Assembly: GCA_024698505.1 (NCBI GenBank)
Contig: JAILRE010000063.1
Span: 1 to 49,614, forward strand
DNA: 49,614 bases
Source of the DNA: Clostridiales bacterium
Lineage (GTDB): Bacteria > Bacillota > Clostridia > Christensenellales > CAG-138
Direction: 5' to 3'
Made by a program: the position numbers and the translations under genes
Notes under the pieces: model-generated
Told to the model about the DNA's origin: nothing
The model's database searches: none
What the model saw: the letters and a program-made list of their open reading frames with translations, nothing else
In this document: positions 7,566 through 15,254 of the stretch, in pieces
Layout: each line of letters opens with the position of its first letter
How positions within the stretch are numbered: position 1 is the stretch's first letter

Positions 7566-8254
7566 TATTTTAGCTGCTTTTTCAAATTGCCCAGCCTTTC
7601 ACAATAGCTTTTTCGGCAACTTGGATGGTCAGCGCTTATGATAGTCATGTTAGCGAGCGAGGTTCCTTCCAAAGCTTTTCTGACCATTTCTTCAACGCCT
7701 GATCCACAACATACGATGATGCTGGGGTTTATTAGCTCGATCTCTTTAGCTATGAATTGTTTGTAATAACACACATATGCATTTATAGACTTTATTTTGC
7801 TTGAACTAAAGCCTCCGCGTTTGTTTAGATTCATGTAAGCAGAGTTTTTCAGGCAATCTCTTTCTATAGAGAAATTCGGATCATCTCTGTAGGTAACCCC
7901 GTTACAGATTACCGCAAGACCGTTAATGAACCGTGTACCGCTTCCATTTACTATTACAGGTTCTGCGCTTGATATAGCTTGCCTGAGCCAAAAAGTTTTC
8001 CCATCCCCGCAAATGTATCCGTTTTCATAAGTCTGTGATAGATTGCTCTCCTTGGCAATAAGAAGGATCCCGTTGAATCTATCCTTATCGCTTAAAAAAC
8101 CGTCAACAGTAAATGACCTCTTGCAAACTTTCTCAGTTTTGTAACCGTCATAGCTATTGCCTTCTTCTCTATGTGCAGTAATCCATAACTCGAACAAATC
8201 GTCAAGATTACCACATGTTTTAACTTTGCTTTCTTCATACCATTTTTCAACCAT
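7565..8254 (-). CDS. Uracil-DNA-glycosylase-fold protein, function unknown
   Basis: The 229-residue protein shows the landmarks of the UDG superfamily: FNGILLIAKESNLS as a first motif, AYMNLNKRGG in the middle, INPSIIVCCGSGVEEMV as the central strand, and SADHPSCRKS as the terminal HPS motif. Such divergent members are often hypothetical proteins in accessory loci and may lack glycosylase activity. The gene is A+T-rich compared with the flanking NADAR and phosphatase genes. Its ribosome-binding site AAGGAG lies in the last codons of the NADAR gene, six bases away, and its stop overlaps the phosphatase start, so all three genes form one operon. Confidence 0.7.
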   Translation of the reverse strand: MVEKWYEESKVKTCGNLDDLFELWITAHREEGNSYDGYKTEKVCKRSFTVDGFLSDKDRFNGILLIAKESNLSQTYENGYICGDGKTFWLRQAISSAEPVIVNGSGTRFINGLAVICNGVTYRDDPNFSIERDCLKNSAYMNLNKRGGFSSSKIKSINAYVCYYKQFIAKEIELINPSIIVCCGSGVEEMVRKALEGTSLANMTIISADHPSCRKSYCERLGNLKKQLK

Positions 8255-8260
8255 TATTTA

Positions 8261-8692
8261 TCACTCCTTATTATTGTTTACTTCATCTCTCACCTGCATC
8301 AGCAGCTTCCCGAGCTTATTCAGCCCCTCGCCTCGGCATACGCCCCAGAACCTGTCCCAATGGTTGTTGCCCTCGATGAGCTCGGCGTCGCCGGTCGCAA
8401 GCAGCTTTTCACGCAAAACGGGATCGGAAAACTTGGATCTGAGAAGCTCGAGCATGATACCTTCCTTGACTTTCTCCCAATCCGGGCGGAGCTGCGTCTT
8501 TTTGCCCATCCTCTTGGTGGTGACGGGCGAGCCCGCGGCGGCAATGAGGGAGCGGTACTCCGGATCGGGATTCTTGGCCGCCTGAAACGCATGCTCCACG
8601 CTGGGATAGACCATGCCTTCAAACTCCACACGGCATTTGTGAAAATTGGAAAGGAAGCTGTATTCACCTCTGAAAGAATCTATGACCTGCAT
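8261..8692 (-). CDS. NADAR (YbiA-like) N-glycosidase domain protein
   Basis: The 143-residue protein has the NADAR signature: EYSFLSNF at the start, YPSVEHAFQAAK near residue 30, and HWDRFWGVCRGEGLNKLGKL near the end with the conserved WG and N-x-L-G-x-L. Known members hydrolyse N-glycosidic bonds in riboflavin intermediates (YbiA) or remove ADP-ribose from DNA guanine and thereby counter DarT-type toxins. The start at 8692 is chosen because GGAGG lies seven bases upstream; a longer frame would run through the promoter. It is the first gene of a three-gene operon with a UDG-fold protein and a phosphatase. No DarT-like toxin is visible next to it. Confidence 0.85.
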   Translation of the reverse strand: MQVIDSFRGEYSFLSNFHKCRVEFEGMVYPSVEHAFQAAKNPDPEYRSLIAAAGSPVTTKRMGKKTQLRPDWEKVKEGIMLELLRSKFSDPVLREKLLATGDAELIEGNNHWDRFWGVCRGEGLNKLGKLLMQVRDEVNNNKE

Positions 8693-8710
8693 AATTATCC
8701 TCCTGCTGTA

Positions 8711-8739
8711 AGTATAAATTGTGATGATCGGGCTGTCAA
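8711..8739 (-). promoter_or_regulatory. SigA-type promoter of the NADAR operon
   Basis: On the minus strand a consensus TTGACA (8734-8739) and TATACT (8711-8716) are separated by 17 bases, 18 bases before the NADAR start codon. Confidence 0.8.
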
Positions 8740-8825
8740 CCGCCCCTATTATAAATACCATGATCCATGCGCCGATTTTGTCCCATCCGGTGTTGTATCA
8801 TAAAGAAAAAACGCTGGAGGCGCAC

Positions 8826-9752
8826 ATGGAACAGTTATTCATCGGCTACGACAAGGACTTTTACGACGCGATACCTTACGTCAAGGTCGAACCGGGTCCC
8901 AACGAGGATCCGTACCCTCAGCGATGGGCGATAGAGCCCTCGTTTGTTGAGATCGCTTCGAAGCTCCTTTTTCAAAAGAACAATGCAAAGGTCTACGAAG
9001 AATACGGCATGCCGGATGACGATGAGATCCGCGGGTTCATTCTCGGGCATCCGGAGTTTTTATTCTATGCGCCGGAGCTTAAAAAGCTATTTGATTTGAT
9101 AAAAGATGCGCGGATTTTTGCCGAGCTTCTGCGGAACCCGTTTTTTAGTATCCATCTTGTTGAACTCCACCGCTTTGAAGGAACCTTCATATTTTTCAAG
9201 TTTTTCCTTGAGGTGCGAGGAGTAGAAGCTTTGGTGGAGGAATTGGCGTCGGTTTATTCGTGTATAATCGATGCAGGCATGAGCTACTGCGCTATGAGCG
9301 CCGACGCGAAGCGGCGTGCGGCCGATCTTTTGAGAAATATCGATGCAAGAGATGCTCTTAAACAGATCGCAAGGGGTTTCATTTATTCAAATGCGGCGCT
9401 GGGACTGAACAGGCACGAAAAGGATCGGGTTATGGGGAAACACACGATTGAACGTATTGCTTCAACGCGTGAAGGCGAAAACGCAGAACAGTGGATCAAA
9501 GATAATACCCGAGCTGAAGATGACGAGATTTACGTGGCGGTATACTTTTTCGATTTTCAGTATTATTGGGTTTACAACGAGCGCCGGTTGCCTGTAGCTA
9601 TCCTTAAGATCATAGATGGTAAGCTTACAAACATCATTACCGACCGTGACGTCTCCCTGACTGAAAACGGCCTGCTTACGGCTATCCTCAACTGGCTGCT
9701 GGACGTCGGCTATTCTATGGGGAAGGATACGCTGAAGGAGGAAGGGGAATGA
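8826..9752 (+). CDS. Hypothetical protein (308 aa)
   Basis: The product begins MEQLFIGYDKDFYDAIPYVK. The start at 8826 is chosen because GGAGG lies five bases upstream; an open extension to 8721 would cross the divergent promoter region. The protein appears soluble, with no signal peptide or membrane segment. The middle part is helical and rich in Phe and Leu, and the C-terminal part (about residues 210-300) reads as alternating strands and helices with YVAVYFFDFQYYWVYNERRL. I do not recognise the family. The stop overlaps the next start (ATGA), so the two plus-strand genes are a coupled pair divergent from the NADAR operon. Confidence 0.65.
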   Translation: MEQLFIGYDKDFYDAIPYVKVEPGPNEDPYPQRWAIEPSFVEIASKLLFQKNNAKVYEEYGMPDDDEIRGFILGHPEFLFYAPELKKLFDLIKDARIFAELLRNPFFSIHLVELHRFEGTFIFFKFFLEVRGVEALVEELASVYSCIIDAGMSYCAMSADAKRRAADLLRNIDARDALKQIARGFIYSNAALGLNRHEKDRVMGKHTIERIASTREGENAEQWIKDNTRAEDDEIYVAVYFFDFQYYWVYNERRLPVAILKIIDGKLTNIITDRDVSLTENGLLTAILNWLLDVGYSMGKDTLKEEGE

Positions 9753-10087
9753 TCGAAGCAAAGCGCGGCGTATTCTGGCTGATCGACGAGGAGCTCATTT
9801 GCTTCCCGTTTGATAAGAACGCCGAATACGGCGTTGCCAAATCCGGGAATACGTATAACCATAAGCTCCTATGGGAGCACGTCCGACCGAAGAGCTGCAA
9901 AAAGCCCTACGACTACTATCCCCGCGGGCGCGTGGAGATCGACGCTCATGGCTGCCCAGTCGTCTTCATGAGTCCGCAAATCGACGCGGAGCATATCCCG
10001 GAGATCATGGAGGCCTTCTCGCTCTTGGTCGAGCCGAGGGTTATTATAGACGGTAGCAAACACTATCGATCACATCAGGACTCGTAG
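9749..10087 (+). CDS. Conserved-looking hypothetical protein (112 aa)
   Basis: A small soluble protein starting MIEAKRGVFWLIDEELICFP. The segments SGNTYNHKLLWEHV and DYYPRGRVEI look like conserved family features, and I recall similar short clostridial proteins, but no function is known to me. Its ATG overlaps the stop of the 308-residue gene by four bases (ATGA), which implies co-translation. It is the last gene before the tRNA-like scar that seems to end the accessory region. Confidence 0.65.
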   Translation: MIEAKRGVFWLIDEELICFPFDKNAEYGVAKSGNTYNHKLLWEHVRPKSCKKPYDYYPRGRVEIDAHGCPVVFMSPQIDAEHIPEIMEAFSLLVEPRVIIDGSKHYRSHQDS

Positions 10088-10125
10088 CTTTTTAGGACTG
10101 AAAAGAACAAATCTGTCTCTTTCGC

Positions 10126-10149
10126 TTTTCCCAGACATTTTCCCAGACA
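10126..10149. repeat. 12-bp perfect tandem repeat near the tRNA scar
   Basis: TTTTCCCAGACA occurs twice head to tail, and about 30 bases further on GCGACA is repeated (GCGACAAGTTGCGACA). Short direct repeats of this sort are common next to attachment sites as arm-type integrase sites. That role is inferred here from position only. Confidence 0.5.
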
Positions 10150-10288
10150 TGCAGGTAAAAACAGGCAAAAACTGGCTGCGACAAGTTGCGACACGCTACA
10201 ACAGATGGTCTCGAAAAAGCCAATAAAACACAACAAAAATTGTAAAAGAGCACGATAAATCACGTCAAGAAAAAGCCCCCAGGGTGCG

Positions 10289-10333
10289 TTGGTAATGAAG
10301 AGGTAGGCAGTCCGAATCTGCTCACCAGCTCCA
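10289..10333 (+). other. 3' half of a tRNA-Thr(GGT) gene, probable attachment-site scar
   Basis: The segment starts with a Thr anticodon loop, TTGGTAA (anticodon GGT), continues through a variable region and a T-arm (GGCAG, loop TCCGAAT, CTGCT, five pairs with one G-T), and ends CACCAGC-T-CCA, the usual 3' acceptor strand of a clostridial tRNA-Thr whose 5' end would be GCTGGTG. Upstream of the anticodon loop there is no matching anticodon stem, D-arm or 5' acceptor strand, so it cannot be a working tRNA. A truncation exactly from the anticodon loop to CCA is what tyrosine-recombinase integration into a tRNA leaves at one end. A good terminator follows immediately, as expected for the original tRNA gene. 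Confidence 0.65.
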
Positions 10334-10338
10334 AAGAA

Positions 10339-10370
10339 CCCCGGGACCATGTTCCCGGGGCTTTTGTTTT
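10339..10370 (+). terminator. Rho-independent terminator after the tRNA-like scar
   Basis: CCCCGGGA (10339-10346) and TCCCGGGG (10353-10360) form an 8-bp stem with a six-base loop, followed by CTTTTGTTTT. Confidence 0.85.
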
Positions 10371-10515
10371 GTTTCGAACCTGCAGAGCATCTCCAAAGCC
10401 GCCTGCGGCAAAAAACTATCGGTTTTGCATCGAAAAGCTAATACTAATTTGTTTTCCCGAATACTCCCAAACTGCGCTTTTTTGCAAAAACAATACTGAC
10501 GAAAAACAATTGGGC

Positions 10516-10544
10516 TTGAATTTCGTTTCGGAATGTTATATAAT
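10516..10544 (+). promoter_or_regulatory. SigA-type promoter of the aquaporin gene
   Basis: TTGAAT (10516-10521) and a perfect TATAAT (10539-10544) are separated by 17 bases, 29 bases before the start codon. Confidence 0.8.
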
Positions 10545-10573
10545 TTATTCACAACCTTAAAGGAGGAATTATA

Positions 10574-11260
10574 ATGAAGACTTTTAAGAAGTTACTCGCC
10601 GAATTCTTCGGCACTCTGTTCCTTGTGTTCTTCGCCTGCGGTATCGCAAGCGTTGCATGCGCGGGCGCTGAGGGCGCTCTTCTGAACTTCGTTATAGCTG
10701 TCGGCTTCGGCCTTGCGCTTATCGCCTGCATCTATACGATCGGTTACGTCTCCGGTTCTCACGTCAACCCCGCCGTATCCCTTGCCATGCTGATCGACGG
10801 CCGCATGAAATTCGGTGAGTTCATCGGCTACGTCATCGCTCAGTTCCTCGGCGCGTTCGCCGGCGCTGCTCTGCTCGCCGCCCTCGCCGGCAAGGACTGC
10901 GGTCTTGCCACCAACCTGCTTGCAGACGGCGTTACTCCCGTTGCCGGCATCATCATTGAGGCGATCCTCACCTGCATGTTCGTCTACACCGTTATGAGCA
11001 CCACCGCTCAGAAGGATTTCCACGGCGCGGGCATCGTCAACGGCTTCGCTCTTGCGCTCGTCCACATCCTCGGCGTATCCTTCACCGGCACCTCCGTCAA
11101 CCCCGCCAGGACCTTCGGTCCCGCCATCATGAAGGCAATCCAGGGCCATCCCGAAGCGCTTGCTCAGTACTGGATCTTCGTAGTAGGTCCTCTCGCCGGC
11201 GCTATCATCGCGGCCGTTCTCTATCGCATCATCAACAGGTGCAAGTGCGACAAGGAGTAA
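10574..11260 (+). CDS. aqpZ: Aquaporin Z-type MIP channel
   Basis: An inner-membrane channel of 228 residues with six predicted membrane helices and two half-helices. The two signature boxes are present as SGSHVNPAVS (NPA at 65-67) and TGTSVNPARTFGPA (NPA at 176-178, followed by the selectivity-filter R179). A His in HILGVSFTG and the lack of the extra loops of glycerol facilitators favour a water-selective AqpZ type. The start has a perfect AAAGGAGG, and the gene stands alone between its own promoter and terminator. It is the first core-type gene to the right of the tRNA scar. Confidence 0.92.
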   Translation: MKTFKKLLAEFFGTLFLVFFACGIASVACAGAEGALLNFVIAVGFGLALIACIYTIGYVSGSHVNPAVSLAMLIDGRMKFGEFIGYVIAQFLGAFAGAALLAALAGKDCGLATNLLADGVTPVAGIIIEAILTCMFVYTVMSTTAQKDFHGAGIVNGFALALVHILGVSFTGTSVNPARTFGPAIMKAIQGHPEALAQYWIFVVGPLAGAIIAAVLYRIINRCKCDKE

Positions 11261-11275
11261 TCTAAAAAATCTTTC

Positions 11276-11300
11276 AAGGGGGCGTTTGCCCCCTTTTTAT
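11276..11300 (+). terminator. Rho-independent terminator after aqpZ
   Basis: AAGGGGGC, loop GTTT, GCCCCCTT, then a T-rich run (TTTATTTT). Confidence 0.85.
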
Positions 11301-11361
11301 TTTGCTCCCGATATGGTATAATGGTAATCGGTAAAAAACGTATGAAGGGGAGAAACGTTCC

Positions 11362-12633
11362 TTGAAGAAGCGTTTTCGAAGGAAAAGATACAGGCGCCGC
11401 CGCGGTAATCTTTCCGCGAGCAACTGGGGCCCGTTTATAAAATTGATGCTGTGCATAGTGGGAGCGCTTGCGGCTCTTGCTTTTCTGACGCTGTTCGTAA
11501 TGGTGATGCTCGAGGCCGTATTCCACGTGGATACGCCGCTGCCTCCCGACGGCATAGTCGCAAAGGCCGCAAAGCTGTTCACCAAGGAAGATATCCTCGT
11601 CGTCACGCCGACGCCCTATTACACTCCCGAGCCCACCGCGACTCCGCATCCAATGGAGTCCTACAATCCCGAGGAGTCGGAGAGGGAGGTCGTGCTCCCG
11701 CCCGAGCTTCAGTATTATTGGTTCGGCGATCCCGTTTTCTGCGGCGGGAGGATGCTCTTCACCGCGGGCAAGATAGTGGGCGACAACGTCCGCATGTGCG
11801 CGCTGCTCTCCTACGATCCGGAAACGGGCGCCGTATCGGAGCTGCCCGTTAAGCCCCGCAACGCGCATATCGTTTATCCCGTTTTCAACGATCAGTGGCT
11901 CGTCTACCTTGACGGCAACGTGAAGGGCGGGGGCGATATCTGCGCCTGCCGGATGGACGATCTTACCGCTTCTCCCAAGATCATCAAGACGGTCTACGTC
12001 GGTCAGCCGGAGATCCGCCTCGACGGGCATTACGTCTCCTGGATGGAGCGCACCGGCACCGCGAGGGATAAGCTCTACGTCTGCGATCTCGACACGATGG
12101 AGACTACGGTCGTCGCCATGTTCACCGCATCGTCCTACGGGACGAGCGCGCCGTATCTCAGGGACGGGACCCTCATATGGGCTTCCGAGGGTACGGACAG
12201 GTACGAGGACGGCAGAATGACGAGCGTCATAAAGCATATCGATCTCGAAAGCTCCGGCATAAGGGATTACAACGTCTCCACCTACGTGCACGATCCCGAG
12301 ACGAACGGCAGGTATTTCTGCTGGATAGACGCGCACCACAGCGAGAACTCCACGCTCTACTACGCCGAGGCCGAGGGCGCTTCAACAGACCTTGCTGCGA
12401 AACCGATCGAGCAAGGCGTCGTTGATTTCATAATGGAAAACGATTTCGTCGCCTACAGCGTCGACGAGGTCATATACGTGTTCTTCTTCAAGTCGGGCGA
12501 GAGCTTCCGCATCACTCCCGAAAGGGAGCTCGCGCAGCTTCTCGGCGCGTCGGACGGCTACGTCGTCTGGATGGACGTAACGACGAGGGAGAGGGACGTT
12601 CTCAAATACGCGAAGATCCCCAAGATCGACTGA
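11362..12633 (+). CDS. Membrane-anchored extracellular protein, probable beta-propeller
   Basis: The start is a TTG with GGGGAG upstream. The 423-residue product has a very basic cytoplasmic N-terminus (KKRFRRKRYRRRR), one membrane helix at about residues 28-50, then a Pro/Thr-rich linker (VVTPTPYYTPEPTATPHP) and a large outer domain. The outer domain is built of repeating short units with patterns such as GRMLFTAGKIVG, QWLVYLDGNV, GHYVSWMERTG and DGTLIWASEG, spaced about 40-50 residues apart, which resembles TolB- or DPP-like beta-propeller blades. Ligand and role are unknown. It lies directly upstream of radA with a 12-base gap and may share its transcript. Confidence 0.75.
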   Translation: MKKRFRRKRYRRRRGNLSASNWGPFIKLMLCIVGALAALAFLTLFVMVMLEAVFHVDTPLPPDGIVAKAAKLFTKEDILVVTPTPYYTPEPTATPHPMESYNPEESEREVVLPPELQYYWFGDPVFCGGRMLFTAGKIVGDNVRMCALLSYDPETGAVSELPVKPRNAHIVYPVFNDQWLVYLDGNVKGGGDICACRMDDLTASPKIIKTVYVGQPEIRLDGHYVSWMERTGTARDKLYVCDLDTMETTVVAMFTASSYGTSAPYLRDGTLIWASEGTDRYEDGRMTSVIKHIDLESSGIRDYNVSTYVHDPETNGRYFCWIDAHHSENSTLYYAEAEGASTDLAAKPIEQGVVDFIMENDFVAYSVDEVIYVFFFKSGESFRITPERELAQLLGASDGYVVWMDVTTRERDVLKYAKIPKID

Positions 12634-12644
12634 TCGGAGTTTAT

Positions 12645-13979
12645 ATGCCCAAGGATAAAACCAAATTCGTATGCGGAGAATGCGGCTATGAGACCGGAAA
12701 ATGGTTCGGCCGCTGTCCTTCGTGCGGCAGTTGGAACACCCTTGTGGAGATGAGCGTTACCGAAGCCCCCAAAAGAGCCGCAATGAGCGCGGGCTCGGGA
12801 GCCGTTAAGCTTTCGGCCGTGGACGGCAGGGACGCAGAGCGCACGAAGACGGGCATCGGCGAGCTTGACAGAGTGCTCGGCGGCGGTATCGTCGCGGGGT
12901 CCGTCATTTTGATCGGCGGCGACCCGGGCATAGGAAAGAGCACCCTTTTGATGCAGGCGGCGAGCAATCTGCTCTCATCCGCGCAGGTGCTCTACGTTTC
13001 GGGCGAGGAATCCAAGGCCCAGCTGAAGCTGAGGGCCGCAAGATGCGGCGTTTCGGGCGATCTGCTCGTCATGACGGAAACGAATATCTCCGCCATTGAA
13101 AACGAGGTCGAGCGCGCCAAGCCCGCATTTCTTATAATCGACAGCATACAGACGATGGTCTGCACCGAGATAGCGAGCGCCGCCGGCAGCGTCACCCAGA
13201 TAAGGGAGGTCACCGCCGCCCTTACGAGGATAGCCAAGGTCAACGGCTGCGCGGTGTTCATAGTCGGCCACGTTACGAAGGACGGCAGTATTGCCGGCCC
13301 CAGGATGCTTGAGCACATGGTCGATACCGTCCTCTATTTCGAGGGGGACAGGCACGATGCGTTCCGCCTTCTCAGGGCGGTCAAGAACCGCTTCGGCTCC
13401 ACGAATGAGATAGGCATTTTCGAGATGCGCGGCGACGGCATGGCGGAGGTTTCGGATCCTTCTTCCATGTTCCTCTCCGGCAATAACGATACGGGCTGCG
13501 CCGTCGCCTGCATTATGGAGGGCAACCGGCCCATACTCGTGGAGGTGCAGTCGTTGCTCTCGTCTACGGTTTACGCCAACCCGCGCAGAATGGCGGCGGG
13601 CATGGACGGCAACCGTCTCATGCTCCTGTTGGCCGTGCTGGAGCGAAGAGCCGGCGTAAGGACGGGGGAGAAGGACGTTTACACGAACGTCGTCGGCGGC
13701 ATAAGAGTCGACGACAGGGGCGCCGATCTTGCCGTTATAATGGCGGTGGGCGGCTCGGTTTTCGATAAATGCCTCCCCGAAAGGACCGCGGTGATCGGCG
13801 AAGTCAGTCTTACGGGCGAGATACGCCCCGTCGACAGGATGCTGAACCGCGTCAACGAATGTGTAAGGCGCGGCTTCACGAACATCATTGCGCCGTATTC
13901 CTCAAGCCTTAAAACCGTTAAGGACGCGAATATCACGACGGTACGCAGCATAAGGGAAGCGCTCGCGCTGCTCGAATAA
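12645..13979 (+). CDS. radA: DNA repair protein RadA/Sms
   Basis: RadA is a RecA-related hexameric helicase that promotes branch migration in recombinational repair. The 444-residue product has the N-terminal C4 zinc finger (C10, C13, C24, C27), a Walker A box GGDPGIGKST, the RadA-specific KNRFGSTNEIGIFEM motif at about residue 247, and a C-terminal Lon-protease-like domain with VGGIRVDDRGADLAVIMAV. Length and domain order are normal. It starts 12 bases after the upstream envelope protein and is followed by a strong terminator. Confidence 0.96.
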   Translation: MPKDKTKFVCGECGYETGKWFGRCPSCGSWNTLVEMSVTEAPKRAAMSAGSGAVKLSAVDGRDAERTKTGIGELDRVLGGGIVAGSVILIGGDPGIGKSTLLMQAASNLLSSAQVLYVSGEESKAQLKLRAARCGVSGDLLVMTETNISAIENEVERAKPAFLIIDSIQTMVCTEIASAAGSVTQIREVTAALTRIAKVNGCAVFIVGHVTKDGSIAGPRMLEHMVDTVLYFEGDRHDAFRLLRAVKNRFGSTNEIGIFEMRGDGMAEVSDPSSMFLSGNNDTGCAVACIMEGNRPILVEVQSLLSSTVYANPRRMAAGMDGNRLMLLLAVLERRAGVRTGEKDVYTNVVGGIRVDDRGADLAVIMAVGGSVFDKCLPERTAVIGEVSLTGEIRPVDRMLNRVNECVRRGFTNIIAPYSSSLKTVKDANITTVRSIREALALLE

Positions 13980-13999
13980 GCGAAAACGAATTATAAAAC

Positions 14000-14034
14000 G
14001 GGCGGATGATCAGAGCATCCGCCCATATTTTTTT
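14000..14034 (+). terminator. Rho-independent terminator after radA
   Basis: GGGCGGATG (14000-14008), a seven-base loop, CATCCGCCC (14016-14024), then a T run. It lies between convergent genes and may also stop the minus-strand gene, although the A run on that side is weaker. Confidence 0.85.
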
Positions 14035-14040
14035 ATTCTG

Positions 14041-14877
14041 TTATTTATAAAGACTGTCGATATCCTCGGGATGGATGTACCACACGCCGTCGATCTTGAT
14101 AACGCGGGGGCCGAGATAAGTCTTCTGTTCGCCCTTCGTGCCCTTGACGGTCATGATAAGGAAGAGCTCGCGCGCCTCGGCGGGGGTCCCGGTAACGCCG
14201 TACCGGGGCAGGCTCGATATTACGGAGGCAAGCTCGTATTCGCGAAGGATGCGCCTGCCCGTAAGCTCGTACGTGATGCCCGTGATATCGCCGTATTTGA
14301 CCTTGAGGCCCGAGAGGATAACTGTGCCTATGGCGTTTATCACGCCGTTTTCGCCGCCCATCAGTATCGCAGCGTAACCGTAGCTGTTCACCGTGTGCGT
14401 TATGTATTCGGGAGGAAGCGCGCGCTTGGCGTGCTCCGGTTCGCCCGTGAGAAGGAAGGCGATCAGCTCGTCGACGGGAGCAAGATCGGTCTCGTCAAGC
14501 GGGACTTCGGTGGGCGCCGCTGTGGGTATCGCCGTCGGAACGGGCGTCGGCCTGGGCGTGGGCGTAGGCGTGGGCGTGGGCGTCGGAGTGGGAGTGGGAG
14601 TCGGAGTCGGCGGCACCGTAGGAACGACGGTCGGCGCGGGAGTGGCTTCCTCCGTTGGGATGGGAGTCGGCTTAAAAGGCGTTTCGCTTGCGGCAAAAAA
14701 GCAGGCGGGAATAAGCCTCATCCAGCAGAAGAACGCCGCGAAAAACAGCCCCAAAAACAGGAGCGCGACAAGTAGTCGCCTTGCTCTTCTTTTGCCCGGG
14801 GTCTCAAGCGCGGCTCCGCACTCCGTGCAGAACCTGAAGCCCTTTTCTATCCTGTTGCCGCATTCGGGACAGCGCAT
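14041..14877 (-). CDS. Zinc-ribbon membrane protein with a Pro-Thr repeat linker
   Basis: The 278-residue protein starts with a zinc ribbon (MRCPECGNRIEKGFRFCTEC, cysteines C3, C6, C17, C20), followed by a basic stretch and one membrane helix at about residues 33-57. A long Pro-Thr dipeptide linker (about residues 66-125) then leads to a C-terminal extracellular domain of about 140 residues ending in GVWYIHPEDIDSLYK. The ribbon would be cytoplasmic and the linker would span the wall. The C-terminal domain looks like a small alpha/beta (NTF2-like or DUF4878-like) module, but I cannot name it. The gene is alone on the minus strand, convergent with radA. Confidence 0.75.
   Translation of the reverse strand: MRCPECGNRIEKGFRFCTECGAALETPGKRRARRLLVALLFLGLFFAAFFCWMRLIPACFFAASETPFKPTPIPTEEATPAPTVVPTVPPTPTPTPTPTPTPTPTPTPRPTPVPTAIPTAAPTEVPLDETDLAPVDELIAFLLTGEPEHAKRALPPEYITHTVNSYGYAAILMGGENGVINAIGTVILSGLKVKYGDITGITYELTGRRILREYELASVISSLPRYGVTGTPAEARELFLIMTVKGTKGEQKTYLGPRVIKIDGVWYIHPEDIDSLYK
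14541..14611. repeat. Hexanucleotide repeats coding for the Pro-Thr linker
   Basis: GTGGGC, GTAGGC, GTCGGA and GTGGGA units repeat in tandem on the plus strand, encoding the (Pro-Thr)n linker of the minus-strand zinc-ribbon protein. Simple repeats of this sort can change in length by slippage. Confidence 0.75.
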
Positions 14878-15008
14878 TTTCCGGCTCCTTCCATCGGACT
14901 TATTTTATTATACCCGCGCGCGCTTTGTCAATGCGGTAAAGCAGGCAATTATCCGCGAAACGCGGCATAGTATATAGGAGCATCATTCAGAATAATACGG
15001 GAGGAAAT

Positions 15009-15254
15009 ATGGCCAACACGACCTTTTCGGAGCTTCGGCGTAAGGAGATAATCAATATCTGCGACGGCGCGAGGCTCGGCTGTATATGCGATCTGGAGCT
15101 TGACGACTGCACGGGGCTTATCAGCGCGATAATAGTACCCGGGCCAATGCGGTTCCTGGGGCTGTTCCGCGGAACGGAGGAGCTCGTTATCCCTTACTGC
15201 AAGATAGAGAAGATAGGCGACGACGTTATTCTCGTAAGGGCGGAAGGTTTATAA
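15009..15254 (+). CDS. ymxH: YlmC/YmxH-family sporulation protein (PRC-barrel)
   Basis: This 81-residue protein is one PRC-barrel-like domain with the family pattern FSELRRKEIINICDGARLGC and a C-terminal EELVIPYCKIEKIGDDVILV. YlmC/YmxH proteins are found in endospore formers and are linked to sporulation, although their molecular role is unclear. The start follows GGGAGGAAAT. It is placed just upstream of nrdR, a common clostridial arrangement. Confidence 0.88.
   Translation: MANTTFSELRRKEIINICDGARLGCICDLELDDCTGLISAIIVPGPMRFLGLFRGTEELVIPYCKIEKIGDDVILVRAEGL

Noticed and set aside
10592-11149. 185-codon minus-strand frame inside the aquaporin gene
   Set aside because: It is the antisense of a G+C-rich coding region without a start signal; the plus strand has both NPA motifs, promoter and SD.
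14541-14611. Possible CRISPR-like tandem repeats
   Set aside because: Units are six bases, in frame, and code for a Pro-Thr linker; there are no spacers. No CRISPR array was seen in the window.
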